Positions 25,266-34,017 of a stretch of 64,000 bases of DNA are shown one piece after another; the stretch's first letter is position 1; the number at the start of each line of letters is the position of its first letter. The stretch is from the NCBI RefSeq assembly GCF_027922425.1, contig NZ_BSFQ01000001.1, forward strand, positions 248,001 through 312,000, given 5' to 3'. Below the pieces are notes generated by a model. That model searched no databases. It was not told the origin of the DNA and worked only from the letters and a program-made list of their open reading frames with translations. The DNA is from Pseudonocardia halophobica (GTDB lineage: Bacteria; Actinomycetota; Actinomycetes; Mycobacteriales; Pseudonocardiaceae). The position numbers and the translations under genes are program-made.

Positions 25266-27226
25266 ATGTCCGAACCGACCGGTCGTCCGCCCGCGCTCGA
25301 CGAACGGCTGCTCTCCGTGGCCGTCGAGCTGACCCGTCTCGGCAGGCGGGTCGACGAGCTCGGCGGCACCGTGAACGCGCTGGTCACGGAGCTGCGCGGC
25401 GGTGCGGCGGACGGCATCCCGGACGGGGCCGCGGTGGGGGCCTCGGCGGGCCCTGCGGAGGCCTCGCGACCGTCCGCCGACGCGTCGGCACCGTCCGTCC
25501 CGCCGCGCGTGTCGCGGCACTACACCACCGATCCTGTGGCCACGCTGTGGACGCCCCGGTCGGGTGTGTCGCCGTCGCCCGCGGGTGGACCGTGGGGGCC
25601 GTTCCCGCCGGGCGTCGCCATCGGTCCCCACCAGGCGTTCCAGTACGCCGCGCCGATCGGCCCGCGCCGGCCCAGCCTGGTGGAGCGGCTCCGGGGCCGG
25701 TTCTCCGGCCCCGCCCTCCTGGCGGTGACCGGTGCGGCGGTGACGCTGCTCGGTGTCGTCCTGCTGCTGGTGCTGGCCGCCTCGCGGGGCTGGTTCTCCC
25801 CGCCCGGCCGCGTGGCCGCGGGGGCCCTCCTCGGGGCCGTCCTGGTCGGGCTCGGGATGCGGCTGCACCGCCGGCCCGAGGCGCGGACCGGGGCGCTCGC
25901 GCTGGTCGGCACCGGGGTCACGGCGCTGTACCTGACGGTCGCGGCCGCCACCGCGCTGTACGGCCTCCTGCCCGCGGTCGCCGGCCTCCTCGCCGCCCTC
26001 GTCGTCGCCGCGGGCGGGGTGGCCCTGGCCGACCGCTGGCGGTCGCAGGCGCTCGCCCTGGGGTCCGTGGTCGGGGCGGCGCTGCTCGCGCCGTTCGTCG
26101 CCGACGGCCCGGGACCGCTGCTCGTCGCGCTCGTCGTGGTGCTGCAGGCCGCGGCGGTGCCGGCGGTGGTGCGCCGCGGCTGGGGCGTGCTCGCCGCGAC
26201 GGCGGCCGGCGCGCCCGCGCTTACGGCTTGGTCGGCCCGTACGCCGAACCGCTCGTCCCCGCGATCGCGGCCGCGGCCGCCGCGCTGGTCGTGGGGCTCG
26301 TCCCGACGCTCCTGCTCGACCGTCCCGGCACCCGGCCGGCGCCGCTCGCCCTGGCCTGGGTCGTCGCGGCCGCTCCGCTGCCGCTGCTGGCGCTCGCGAC
26401 CCGGACCGGTCCGTGGCCGGGCGCGGGGCTGGCGCTGCTCGCGGCGGTTGCCCTTCTCGCGCTGGCGATCCCGGCCGGGCGCGCCGCCGTCCGGCTCACC
26501 GCGCTGGTGGCCGGCTCGGTCGCCCTCCTGGTGGCGACCGTCGTGGCGTTCGACGGCGGCACCCTCGACGCGGTCCTGCTCGGCGAGGGCGTCGTGGTCC
26601 TGGTCGCGGCTGCGGTGCTGCGCAGCCGGGTGGGGTTGCTCGTCGGTGGCGGCTTCGCGCTGATCGGCTACCTCGGTGCGCTGGCCGGGGCGCTGCCCGA
26701 CCCGACCTCGGTCCCCGCCCTGCCCGTCCCCTTCCGCGGTCTCGTACTCGCCGTCCTGGTCCTCGCCGCGGCGGTCGCGGCGCTCGTCGCCGCAGGGCGG
26801 ACCGGGCTGATCAGGGCCGACGCCCGCACCGCCGTGCTCTGGGTCCCGCTGGCGCTCGTCGCGCTGCACGGCGCCACCACCACGGTGGTGACCGCGGCGC
26901 TGCTCGTGTCGCCCGACCGCACGGGCTTCCTCGCCGGGCACGCGCTCGTCACGGTGTCGTGGACGGTCGCGGCGCTGGTCCTGCTGGCCCGCGGGATCAC
27001 CCGGCCGGCGCTACGGGCGGCGGGTGCGGTCCTGGTGGCGGCAGCGGTCGGCAAGCTGGTGCTGTTCGACCTGCTGGCGCTCGACGGCCTCGCCCGCGTC
27101 GCGGCCTTCCTCGGCGCCGGGCTGGTCCTGCTGGCGGCCGGACACCGCTACGCGCGGCTGGTCGCCCGCGGCACGGGGGACGGGGCCGGGAACGGGACCC
27201 GAGACCAGGAACGGCGCGAGGAGTGA
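25266..27226 (+). pseudogene. DUF2339 membrane protein gene with a one-base frameshift
   Basis: The reading frame from ATG 25266 (MSEPTGRPPALDERLLS) encodes a short helical N-terminus, a Pro-rich linker and at least eight hydrophobic segments, then loses its character near base 26220. From there the frame at -1 continues the same kind of protein (YGLVGPYAEPLVPAIAAA, onward to VGKLVLFDLLALDGLARVAAFL, a DUF2339 C-terminal signature). One added base at about 26220 restores one protein of about 653 residues with some 20 membrane helices. This is a recent frameshift, a sequencing error or, less likely, recoding; no slippery heptamer is visible. Function of DUF2339 is unknown. Confidence 0.8.
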
Positions 27227-28744
27227 CGGCGTGGCCTCGCCGGCCAGCCGCAGCGCCTCCCGGCCGTCGACGTCGTGGGCGTGGAAGGCGCCCCGACCGG
27301 CCGCCGTGGTCGCCCCGAGGGTGACGAGTCCGTTGCGCCGCTGCAGGATCGTCTGCCGCACGGTCCAGCCGATCACGCCGTCGAGGTGCAGCGCGACGGT
27401 GCTGCGGCGCAGCGACCCGGCGCGCACCACGAGGTAGCCGCCGACCACGGCGTGGCCCAGCCCGCGGTAGGTGTCGAGCGCGATCGCCGCGCCGACCGGG
27501 GCGCCGACGGCGGCCAGGACCACCGCGACGAGCACCGGCCACAGCGTCCCGGTGACCACCCCCGCCGCGACGAGCACCACCACCGGCGGCGTGACGACGA
27601 GTGCCGCCCGCCGCAGCCGCCGGCGGCGCGCGGCGGGCGGGTGCGGGCGCAGCGCGGCGGCCGTGGGCGAGCGGGACTCGCCGAGGATCACCGCGGCGAC
27701 GCGCTCGGCGAGCCGGCGCGGCGCGGTCGGCAGCAGGGTGCGGTGCTCGGTGCTCTCGGTGCCGCTGCCCACGAGCAGCCCGCTCGCGACGGCGTCGACA
27801 CGCGCGGCCCCGGCCAGCCGCACCCCCAGCGGCTCGACGAGCTCGACGCCGGTCAGGCGCCGCTCCTCCAGCGAGATCGAGCGGGTGGTGAGCACTCCCC
27901 GCCGGACGCGCAGCGTGCCTCCCGGCTCGCGGTCCAGCCGGAACCCGCTCCACGTCTCGGCGTACACCAGGAACGCGACGACCGTGCCGGCCAGCAGGAT
28001 GCCGAGCACGACCAGCACGATCCGGGCCGCCGGCGGCGCCACCCGCAGCAGCGGGCCGAGCGGGCGGTCGACCAGCGCGAGGACCACGGCCAGCACGGCG
28101 ATCCCGAACAGCGGGGTGGCGGCGGTGAGCACGCCGTAGCGCAGCCACCGCGGGTCCAGCTCGGCGATGCGGCCGTCGGCGGGGCCGGCGGGCGGGCCGC
28201 CCGCGGAGCGCATCCGGTCGAGCAGCAGCGTGCGCAGCCGGTCGGCCTCCATCCGCTCGACCGGGCGCAGCCGCAGCGTCGCCTCCCCGCGGCCGCGTTG
28301 CTGGCCCGTGCCCACGCGCAGGGTGACCAGGCCGAACGCCCGCAGGACCGGGCCCGCGGCCACGTCGACGGTCCGGACGCGCTCGATCGCCATGCTGCGC
28401 GCCCGCCGGACGATCACGCCGGTGCGCAGCTCGACCCGATCGGCGGTGACCCGGTAGCGCGAGCAGCGCCACCGCGCGTAGGAGGTGGCGACGGCGAACC
28501 CGACGAGCAGCAGCGAGACCGCGAGCGTCCACAGCGCGACCGGCCCGGCGAGCTCGGGCTCGCGGGCGGCGACGACGACCACGGCCGTCGCGCCCAGGAC
28601 GGCGACGGTGACGGTCGTCAGCACCCCCGCGACCGGTACACCGCGCTGGTCCAGCCCGGTCCAGCCGGCCGGGTCGGGCTCGAGGTCGGGGCTCCCGGCG
28701 AGGTCGGCGGCGAGGCCGGCGCCGGGGGGCGCGCCGGGCCTCAC
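27011..28744 (-). CDS. Membrane protein with repeated bacterial PH domains (YdbT-like)
   Basis: About 577 residues with repeated units of two membrane helices plus a bPH_2 domain: RYRVTADRVELRTGVIVRRA, SGFRLDREPGGTLRVRRGVL and VVGGYLVVRAGSLRRSTVALH are the three domain starts. YdbT proteins form membrane complexes with YdbS in Bacillus and influence antimicrobial peptide resistance. No YdbS-like gene is adjacent here. GTG 28744 has GGGGGAG upstream; GTG 28822 is an alternative. The last 72 codons overlap the 3' end of the DUF2339 gene tail to tail, and look like antisense of it, so the true domain ends near 27240. Confidence 0.78.
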   Translation of the reverse strand: MRPGAPPGAGLAADLAGSPDLEPDPAGWTGLDQRGVPVAGVLTTVTVAVLGATAVVVVAAREPELAGPVALWTLAVSLLLVGFAVATSYARWRCSRYRVTADRVELRTGVIVRRARSMAIERVRTVDVAAGPVLRAFGLVTLRVGTGQQRGRGEATLRLRPVERMEADRLRTLLLDRMRSAGGPPAGPADGRIAELDPRWLRYGVLTAATPLFGIAVLAVVLALVDRPLGPLLRVAPPAARIVLVVLGILLAGTVVAFLVYAETWSGFRLDREPGGTLRVRRGVLTTRSISLEERRLTGVELVEPLGVRLAGAARVDAVASGLLVGSGTESTEHRTLLPTAPRRLAERVAAVILGESRSPTAAALRPHPPAARRRRLRRAALVVTPPVVVLVAAGVVTGTLWPVLVAVVLAAVGAPVGAAIALDTYRGLGHAVVGGYLVVRAGSLRRSTVALHLDGVIGWTVRQTILQRRNGLVTLGATTAAGRGAFHAHDVDGREALRLAGEATPSLLAPFLVSGPVPGPVPRAAGDQPRVAVSGRQQDQPGAEEGRDAGEAVERQQVEQHQLADRCRHQDRTRRP

Positions 28745-29062
28745 CGGCCCGCTCCCCCACCCCGTCGGCCCACGATCGTTTCCCCCCGGTCGCGTCGTCC
28801 CGTCCCGTCCTCGACGTTCCACTCTGACGTACCGACGGCCCGCGGGCGAGGGGCGGGGTGCGATCGGGCGGAACTCGTGCAGGTCGCGTGCGAGCGTGCG
28901 GCGGTGCCGCGCCGGACGGGCCCCGGGGAGGATCCCCCGGCGGGGGTGAGCCGCGGTGGTCGCGCGGGACGACCACGCGGCGCCGGAGGCGTCCGTTCAC
29001 GCGCGTGAAGGGTTCCGCCGATCCATCCCGCGGGCCGCCCCCGGTCGGCGAGGCTGCCCGCC
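28745..29062. other. Divergent spacer
   Basis: A 318-bp region between the PH-domain gene and the orphan gene at 29063. I see no convincing gene or terminator; both promoters should lie here. Confidence 0.4.
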
Positions 29063-29869
29063 GTGACCACGACCGCAGCCCTGCCTCCGCTGACCCGCCG
29101 GCACGCCGAGGCGTTGCGCGCCAGGCGGACCGAGGTCGCCGCCGCACTGGCCGAAGTGGACGGACGGCACCGGGCGCGGCTGCGCGGTGATCTCGCCCTC
29201 GTCCGGCTCCGCGCGACCGCCGACCTCGCGGCCGCCCTCCGTGACCTGCGCACCCTGAGCGCCCCGTGGATCAGCGGCCCGCGCTCGTCGCTGCCGGACG
29301 TGCTGGAACCCGCGATCGGGCGCGCGACGGCCACGCTCCTCGCCCGCAGCAGGGGAGAGGCCGAGGCGGCGGTGCGGCGCGCGGCGGGCCGGATGCTCGG
29401 CCCGCTCCCGTTGCCGCCCGAGCTCGTCCCCCGGCCGTCGAGGGAAGCGGGCGCGATCACGGCGCGGCTGCCCGACCCCCCGGGGCGCGTGGGGTGGCTG
29501 GACGCGGTGGTGCGCACCGGGTCCGGCACCGCCGTCGTGCGGTTGGCGCTCGTCCTCGTCGCGGGCGCACCCGCGCTGGGGTTGTCCGTGGCGGGTGGCC
29601 GCACCCTCCTGCCGGCGGCGATCGGGCTGGCCGTGGCCGCGGTGGTGCTGCTCGCGCGGCGCCGGCGGGCGGCCGTCGAGCGCGAGGAGTGGGGGTACTG
29701 GCTCGACACGGCGCTGCGCGACGCCGAAGCCGCGACCGTGTCGGCGTTGTCCGCCTTGCTGATCGACCTCGAGCGGCGGGCCACCGAACTGCTCGACCGC
29801 ACCGCCGCCGAGCGCCGCACCGCGCTCACCGCGGAGCTGAGATCGCTGGGAGGTCCCGGTGCGCGCTGA
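29063..29869 (+). CDS. Hypothetical membrane protein with helical flanks
   Basis: Not recognised. 268 residues: an Arg/Ala-rich helical N-terminal half (residues 1-115, with an EVAAALAEVDGRHRARLRGD-like heptad look), a pair of hydrophobic segments near residues 155-200 ending in RRRRAAVE, and a second helical stretch to the end. The architecture recalls accessory proteins of dynamin-like GTPase loci, but no GTPase is present. The stop overlaps the start of the next gene by 11 bp, and GGGAGG inside its end serves as that gene's ribosome-binding site. Confidence 0.65.
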   Translation: MTTTAALPPLTRRHAEALRARRTEVAAALAEVDGRHRARLRGDLALVRLRATADLAAALRDLRTLSAPWISGPRSSLPDVLEPAIGRATATLLARSRGEAEAAVRRAAGRMLGPLPLPPELVPRPSREAGAITARLPDPPGRVGWLDAVVRTGSGTAVVRLALVLVAGAPALGLSVAGGRTLLPAAIGLAVAAVVLLARRRRAAVEREEWGYWLDTALRDAEAATVSALSALLIDLERRATELLDRTAAERRTALTAELRSLGGPGAR

Positions 29870-30176
29870 GCCGGACGGGGACGTCGACGCCCCGGTGCGG
29901 GCCGAACCCCTCGGGTACGACCCCTCCGTGCCGATCCGCGTCGCGGTCGGCGCCGACGATCTCGACACGGACGCCGACGGCCACGCCGACTCCGCGGTCC
30001 TCGCGGACGGGCCGGACCTCGTGCTGCACACCGACTTCGACGGCGACGGCCTCGCCGACCGCGTCCTCCGCCTCGGCCCGACGACGCTCCCCGCGCACCC
30101 GGTCCGTCCGTCCACCGTGGAGCCTCCGGGCGAGGTGCACTGGTGGGCGCCGTGGACCTGGTTCGCCGACCCCTGA
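29859..30176 (+). CDS. Small acidic protein with calcium-loop-like repeats
   Basis: 105 residues, strongly acidic, with two Asp-rich loops, DLDTDADGHADSAVL and TDFDGDGLADRVLRL, which follow the DxDxDG spacing of dockerin/thrombospondin-type calcium sites. There is no signal peptide, so its location is unclear. It ends VHWWAPWTWFADP. Similar short DxDGxAD proteins are common in Pseudonocardiaceae. The GTG start has GGGAGG at 29848-29853 and lies inside the upstream gene, so the two form an operon. Confidence 0.65.
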   Translation: MRAEPDGDVDAPVRAEPLGYDPSVPIRVAVGADDLDTDADGHADSAVLADGPDLVLHTDFDGDGLADRVLRLGPTTLPAHPVRPSTVEPPGEVHWWAPWTWFADP

Positions 30177-30411
30177 GTGACAGCACCCGACCGGTCTAGC
30201 TACAGCCGACCGAGTTCGGATGGGTCTGGATGGGAGTCGAAATCCGTCTGATTGCGTTGTGGCATCTCGAATCGCGATGCTGCCTCATAGGACGGTGTAG
30301 ATCGTGAACGGCCGCGGTGTTTGTCGCCGAGGTCGGCGCAACCCCGTTGCCGTAGCGCACCATGCCGCCCAGACCTTCCGGCGCGGCGAAGGGATGACCG
30401 GCAGCGGGCCT

Positions 30412-30431
30412 TGACCCCGGTTCATGGACAC
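30412..30431. repeat. IS3-family terminal inverted repeat (orfB end)
   Basis: Twenty bases identical to the complement of 33296-33315, 10 bp beyond the orfB stop codon. Confidence 0.9.
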
Positions 30432-30441
30432 AGGGGTGGGA

Positions 30442-30851
30442 TTACGCGGCTGCCGGGACGGTAGCTGCGTGGGCCTTCTCGTAGCCGTTCGGGGTCTGGT
30501 AGCGGCACCAGGAGTGCCGGCGTCGGGTGTTGTAGCGGGTCAGCCAGCGGAACAGCTCGCGCCGGCAGGTGGGCTCGTCGGGCCAGGTCGAGGCGTCTTG
30601 GAGGACCTCCCGTTTGACGGTGGCGTTGAACGACTCGGCCAGGGCGTTGTCGGTGCTCGACCCGACCGCGCCCACGGACTGGGTCACCCCGAGCTCGTCG
30701 CAGAGCCGGGCGTAGACACGGGAGGTGTAGACCGACCCGTGGTCGGAGTGGAAGATCGCCCCGCCGAGGCTGCCGCGGGTCGCGGCGGCGCGCAGGGCGT
30801 CTTCGACCAGCTCAATGCGCATGTGGTCGGCGACCGCCCACCCGGTCAGAC
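30442..30851 (-). pseudogene. IS3-family transposase orfB, 3' fragment
   Basis: C-terminal part of the DDE integrase-type transposase, cut off from its 5' part by the IS110 element. It reads LTGWAVADHMRIELVEDAL, then IFHSDHGSVYTS with the second catalytic Asp and NALAESFNATVKRE with the catalytic Glu, and ends in YQTPNGYEKAH. In the intact gene it would directly follow VIDCCSR encoded at about 32377-32400. Not functional alone. Confidence 0.88.
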
Positions 30852-30870
30852 ATCCCATGGCGTAGCGGTG

Positions 30871-32127
30871 TCAAGCGGCGGCGGTGAAGCGGTGGGCCCA
30901 GGCGGTGGTCTCGTCGTAGGTGGTTCGGGTCTTGAGGCAGCCGTGCAGGATCCCGACGAGCCGGTTCCCGAGCTGGCGTAGGGCGGCGTGGTGACCGACT
31001 TTGCGGGCTCGGAGCTGGTCGTAGTAGGCGCGGGCGCCTGGTGAGTTCGTGAGCGCGTAGAAGGCCCATTGGTGGACGGCGTCGCCGAGGCGTTTGTTGC
31101 GGGCGTAGCGGGCCAGCACGACGGTGCGCCGTCCGGAGGCGCGGGTGATCGGTGAGGTTCCGGCGTAGTTCTTGCGGGCTTTCGCGTCGCGGTAGCGGTG
31201 CGGGTCGTCTCCGAACTCGGCGAGCACCCGGGCCCCGAGGATCGCACCGAGGCCGGGTTGGCTGGTGTAGATCTCAGCGTCCGGGTGCCGGCCAAAACCC
31301 TCGCCCAGCACCGCCTCCAGCGGCGGGAGCTGGGCGATGATCCCGGCCAGCAGCCGGATCTGAGTGCCCGCGACGACTGCGTAGGCCGACTCCAACGCCG
31401 CCGGCTGGCGCAGCGCCGGGGCCCGCAGCGCGGTCTGGATCAGCTCGGCGCGGGCCTCGACATCACGCCGTCGGGCCCTCTTCAAGATCGCAGCGATCTT
31501 CGACCGTGACAGCCGGGCCGCCCGGTCCGGGTCCCCGGCTCGCTCGATCAGCTCGAGGGCGTCGGGGTCGGTGAGCTCCAGGCGGCCCGCCGTGATCACG
31601 TCCAGGGCGGCGGGGAAGTACTCCCGCAACGCCTGCCGCAGCCGCTGAGCATGTCGGGTGCGGTCCCAAACCAGACTCTGGTGCGTGCGGGCGATCATCT
31701 TCAGGCCCTCGACCTGCGCGGAGTCCCCGGCCACCGGGCGGTGATGGGCCCGGTCGAGGCGCACGATCTCGGCCAGCACGTGGGCGTCGCCCGGGTCGGA
31801 CTTTGCTCCCGAGGTGGAGTGCCGTTCCCGATAGCGGGCCGCCGACAGCGGGTTGATCGCGAACACCTCATACCCGGCTGCGACCAGCGCCGCGACCCAC
31901 GGACCGCGGTCGGTCTCGATCCCGACCACCACAGCCCCGGCCGCGAACATCCCGGTCTCCGGGTCGACGTCGGCGTCGTCGAGGTGCTCGGCGATCATCT
32001 CGTGCAGCCGGGTCATCCCGGCCATGCCGTCGCCCAGCCGGGCCCGGCCCAGACGCCTCCCGGTGTCGTCGAGCAACTCGACGTCGTGGTGATCCTCGGC
32101 TCAGTCATCACCCACGAACACCGTCAT
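30871..32127 (-). pseudogene. IS110-family transposase with premature TGA at codon 9
   Basis: The natural start is ATG at 32127, giving MTVFVGDD, then TGA (32103-32101) where relatives have Trp in VGDDWAEDHHD. Downstream the frame is open to 30871. It keeps Glu in VVVGIETDRGPW and the Asp pair in KSDPGDAHVLAE of the RuvC-like DEDD site, and the C-terminal Tnp domain with the serine in SPITRASGRRT. A restart such as TTG 32076 would lose the first catalytic Asp, so the protein should be inactive unless the UGA is read through. Confidence 0.85.
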
Positions 32128-32164
32128 CCGGCCTCCCGCGCACTCCATCAGCAACAACGGCAGC

Positions 32165-32345
32165 GAGAGGAGACCACTGCGCTCTAATGGTCAAGTGCTC
32201 ACCCACCACACGTCGCACGCGGGGGCACGTCATCCCATCAGCAGTCTCAGTCCCTCACGACCAGCGGGCGCACGGTCTGACCGTAGAGCTCGACGCTCGG
32301 AGGTCGGGAGTGCTGACCCGCTGGCCGCTACCGGAGCCAAGCCTG
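32165..32345 (-). ncRNA. Candidate IS110 bridge (seek) RNA
   Basis: In the non-coding end upstream of the transposase, read on the minus strand, two stem-bounded loops follow each other. Loop 1 is closed by an 8-bp stem (32317-32324 with 32261-32268) and holds TCCCGAC (32309-32303), identical to the left flank of the insertion site, then a GAGC/GCTC hairpin, then CGGTCAGAC (32283-32275), complementary to the right flank. Loop 2 is closed by GAGACTGC (32248-32241) pairing with 32180-32170 through a 3-nt bulge, and holds ATGGGATG (32238-32231), identical to the element's right end, and CCATTAGA (32190-32183), complementary to its left end. Order and strand logic match the IS621 bridge RNA (target loop, then donor loop). 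Confidence 0.75.
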
Positions 32346-32376
32346 GCACAACCAAGCCCGACAGGACCCATTAGAT

Positions 32377-32870
32377 GTCGGGAACAGCAGTCGATGACCG
32401 TGGCCAGGTAGAGATTGCCGCCGTCGGCCAGCGGCAGGTAGGTGATGTCCCCGACGTAGACGCGGTTCGGCGCCTCGGCGGTGAAGTCGCGCCCGAGCAG
32501 GTCGGGCACCGCGCCCTCGGCGGGCTCGGGGATCGTGGTGCGGACCTTGCGGCGTCGGCGGTAGCCGTGGATGCCGTGCGCGCATGATTCGGGCGATCCG
32601 CTTGTGGTTGACCCGCCGCTGCGGTGGCGCTTCGTCGCCCCGCTCGGCGGTGATCCTGGGCCGCCCGCAGGTGCTGTCCGCGGCGTGCACCGTGCGGATC
32701 CGCTGCGCGAGCGTGGCATCGGCAGCGGCGCGCGCGGCCCGGGCCGCCGCGGTGGCCTTCCAGGCGTAGAACGAGGAACGTCGCACGTCGAGCAGGGCGC
32801 ACAACCGCTTCACGCTCCAGCCGGGGCTGCAGGTGCCGGAGTGGTCGGCGACGAACTGGAAGCGGTTCAC
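32377..32870 (-). pseudogene. IS3-family transposase orfB, 5' fragment with frameshift
   Basis: Starts MNRFQFVADHSGTCSPGWSV at ATG 32870, overlapping the orfA stop as ATGA. The HTH_21 region (VNHKRIARIMRA) is followed by a frame change near 32578: two bases are missing compared with the expected CGC-GCC-CAC, and the protein resumes one frame over as HGIHGYRRRRKVRTT, through NRVYVGDITYLPLADGG with the first catalytic Asp, to VIDCCSR at the IS110 junction. Confidence 0.87.
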
Positions 32871-33253
32871 CAGTTCGTCTCCCCGGCGAAATACTTGGCC
32901 GCCGCGCGCAGGATCTCCCGCTCGGTGACGAGCTTGGCCTTCTCCGCCTGCAACGCGGCGTTCTCGGCCTCCAGCCGTGCCAGTCGCTGCTCCGCGGTCT
33001 CCGGCTCACCGGTATCGGACCCGGCGCCACCGGCACATGGTCGATGCGAGGAGCGGGGTGTGAGCGGGCTACGGGCCGCGGTGCCGTCCGCGGCGGTCTT
33101 GCGGCCGGTGCCGAGCCGCTCGAGCCACATCCGAAGGGTGCCCCGCTCGATGCCCAGGTCCTCGGCGATGCCGCGCACCGTCGCGCCCGGCGTGGACTCG
33201 TACAACTCCACGGCCTGCCGACAGAACTCGTCGGAGTAGTTCTTGCGGGCCAT
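32867..33253 (-). CDS. IS3-family transposase orfA (HTH protein)
   Basis: A 128-residue helix-turn-helix protein starting MARKNYSDEFCRQAVELYES, with VRGIAEDLGIERGTLRMWLERLG as the HTH and a leucine-zipper-like C-terminal helix (EQRLARLEAENAALQAEKAK) that would multimerise with OrfAB. The stop overlaps the orfB start by four bases. Intact, but useless for transposition because orfB is broken. Confidence 0.9.
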   Translation of the reverse strand: MARKNYSDEFCRQAVELYESTPGATVRGIAEDLGIERGTLRMWLERLGTGRKTAADGTAARSPLTPRSSHRPCAGGAGSDTGEPETAEQRLARLEAENAALQAEKAKLVTEREILRAAAKYFAGETNW

Positions 33254-33295
33254 GGTCGTGGGTCATCTCGCTTCGCCCGCAATGCGGGGATCAGC

Positions 33296-33315
33296 GTGTC
33301 CATGAACCGGGGTCA
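33296..33315. repeat. IS3-family terminal inverted repeat (orfA end)
   Basis: Complement of 30412-30431, 42 bp outside the orfA start codon. Confidence 0.9.
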
Positions 33316-33462
33316 GGGCACCACCTCGCCAGTCTCCTTGCTGATTCAGCGCCTCTGCCAGACCCAGGCCGATTCACCACCGACGCCCAAAACGCCAACT
33401 CCGGGCCCAGGTGATCACCGCACCGGACCCAATGCGGGCCTCGGTCCCGCGGTCAACGCCCG

Positions 33463-33705
33463 GTGATGATGATCGCCACCGCGGCCCGGCTGCGACCCAC
33501 CGCCACGGATGTGCACGTGTTCACCATGCTGACCACCCTGCGGGCGCCGGCCCGGCGGATCCGGATGCTGCGGGGGAAACCGACGCCCACGAGCGGGCGA
33601 TCCGCGCGATCGTGCGCGCCTGGCGCCCGGACCTGCTCGCGATCTCCGGGGTCGGGCCCATCGTCGCCGCGGTCGTGCTCGCCGCCTGGTCGCACGCGAC
33701 GAGCT
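33463..33705 (+). pseudogene. IS110-family transposase remnant
   Basis: Short degenerate coding remains on the plus strand. The clearest piece, about 33588-33700, reads HERAIRAIVRAWRPDLLAI then SGVGPIVAAVVLAAWSHA, a transposase IS116/IS110/IS902 C-terminal segment (the helix-hairpin-helix-like GVGP motif). The frame changes upstream and the piece ends abruptly at the IS256 fragment. Confidence 0.65.
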
Positions 33706-33739
33706 TCTCCATCCGCCGTGTGGAGACCCCCGAGCAGAC

Positions 33740-33994
33740 AGCAGGTCGCGACCAGGTGGTCAGGGCGCGTTCGGCGCGGCGGCGCCGCTCGAGGAGCCAG
33801 TCCGGGAAGTACGAGCCGTTGCGCAGCTTCGGAATACCCACGTCGATCGTGCCGGCGCGGGTGTCGAAGTCGCGGTGCCGGTAGCCGTTGCCGGTGTTCG
33901 TGCGGGACTCGGAGCGTTCGCCGTAGCCGGCGCCGCACTCCGCGTCGGCCACGGCGGACATCAGCGTGTGGATGAAGGTCGTCAACATCTGCCG
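33740..33994 (-). pseudogene. IS256 (Mutator)-family transposase, N-terminal remnant
   Basis: Minus-strand remnant reading LRQMLTTFIHTLMSAVADAE, then CGAGYGERSESRTNTGNGYR and DFDTRAGTIDVGIPKLRNGS with YFPDWLLERRRRAERALTT, the conserved N-terminal domain of IS256-type transposases. The VSTRRMEKLV piece that should follow is nearby (about 33700-33730) but out of frame, so the gene has decayed. Confidence 0.75.
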
Positions 33995-34017
33995 CAGCAG
34001 GACGCTCCGATGGATCG

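Larger units (their letters stand above)
30852..32376 (-). mobile_element. IS110-family insertion sequence nested in the IS3 element
   Basis: About 1.53 kb inserted into IS3 orfB between CCCGAC and GTCTGACC (element orientation), leaving the host codons for CSR and LTGW on either side. Boundaries are exact to a few bases only. The ends are weakly inverted (GACATCTAATGGG and GACATCCCATGGC with the flank). There is no long target duplication, as expected for IS110. It holds one transposase gene with a nonsense codon and an upstream non-coding segment of about 250 bp that reads as a bridge RNA. Confidence 0.85.
30412..33315 (-). mobile_element. IS3-family insertion sequence, interrupted by an IS110-family element
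   Basis: Bounded by 20-bp perfect inverted repeats TGACCCCGGTTCATGGACAC (30412-30431) and its complement (33296-33315). Inside are orfA (32867-33253) and a broken orfB, both on the minus strand. Without the nested element it would be about 1.4 kb, normal for the family. Similarity extends a few bases outside the repeats (GCC-TGACC), and I find no clear target duplication. Two lesions make it inactive: a 2-nt deletion in orfB near 32578 and the IS110 insertion. Confidence 0.88.

Noticed and set aside
32183..32238. The two 8-mers as matches to the insertion target
   Set aside because: They first seemed to match the junction, but the matching bases belong to the element's own ends; they are better explained as donor guides, with the target guides found at 32275-32309.
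33411..33884. A 157-codon plus-strand frame as a gene
   Set aside because: It fuses an IS110 remnant to the antisense of an IS256 remnant; no single protein family covers it.
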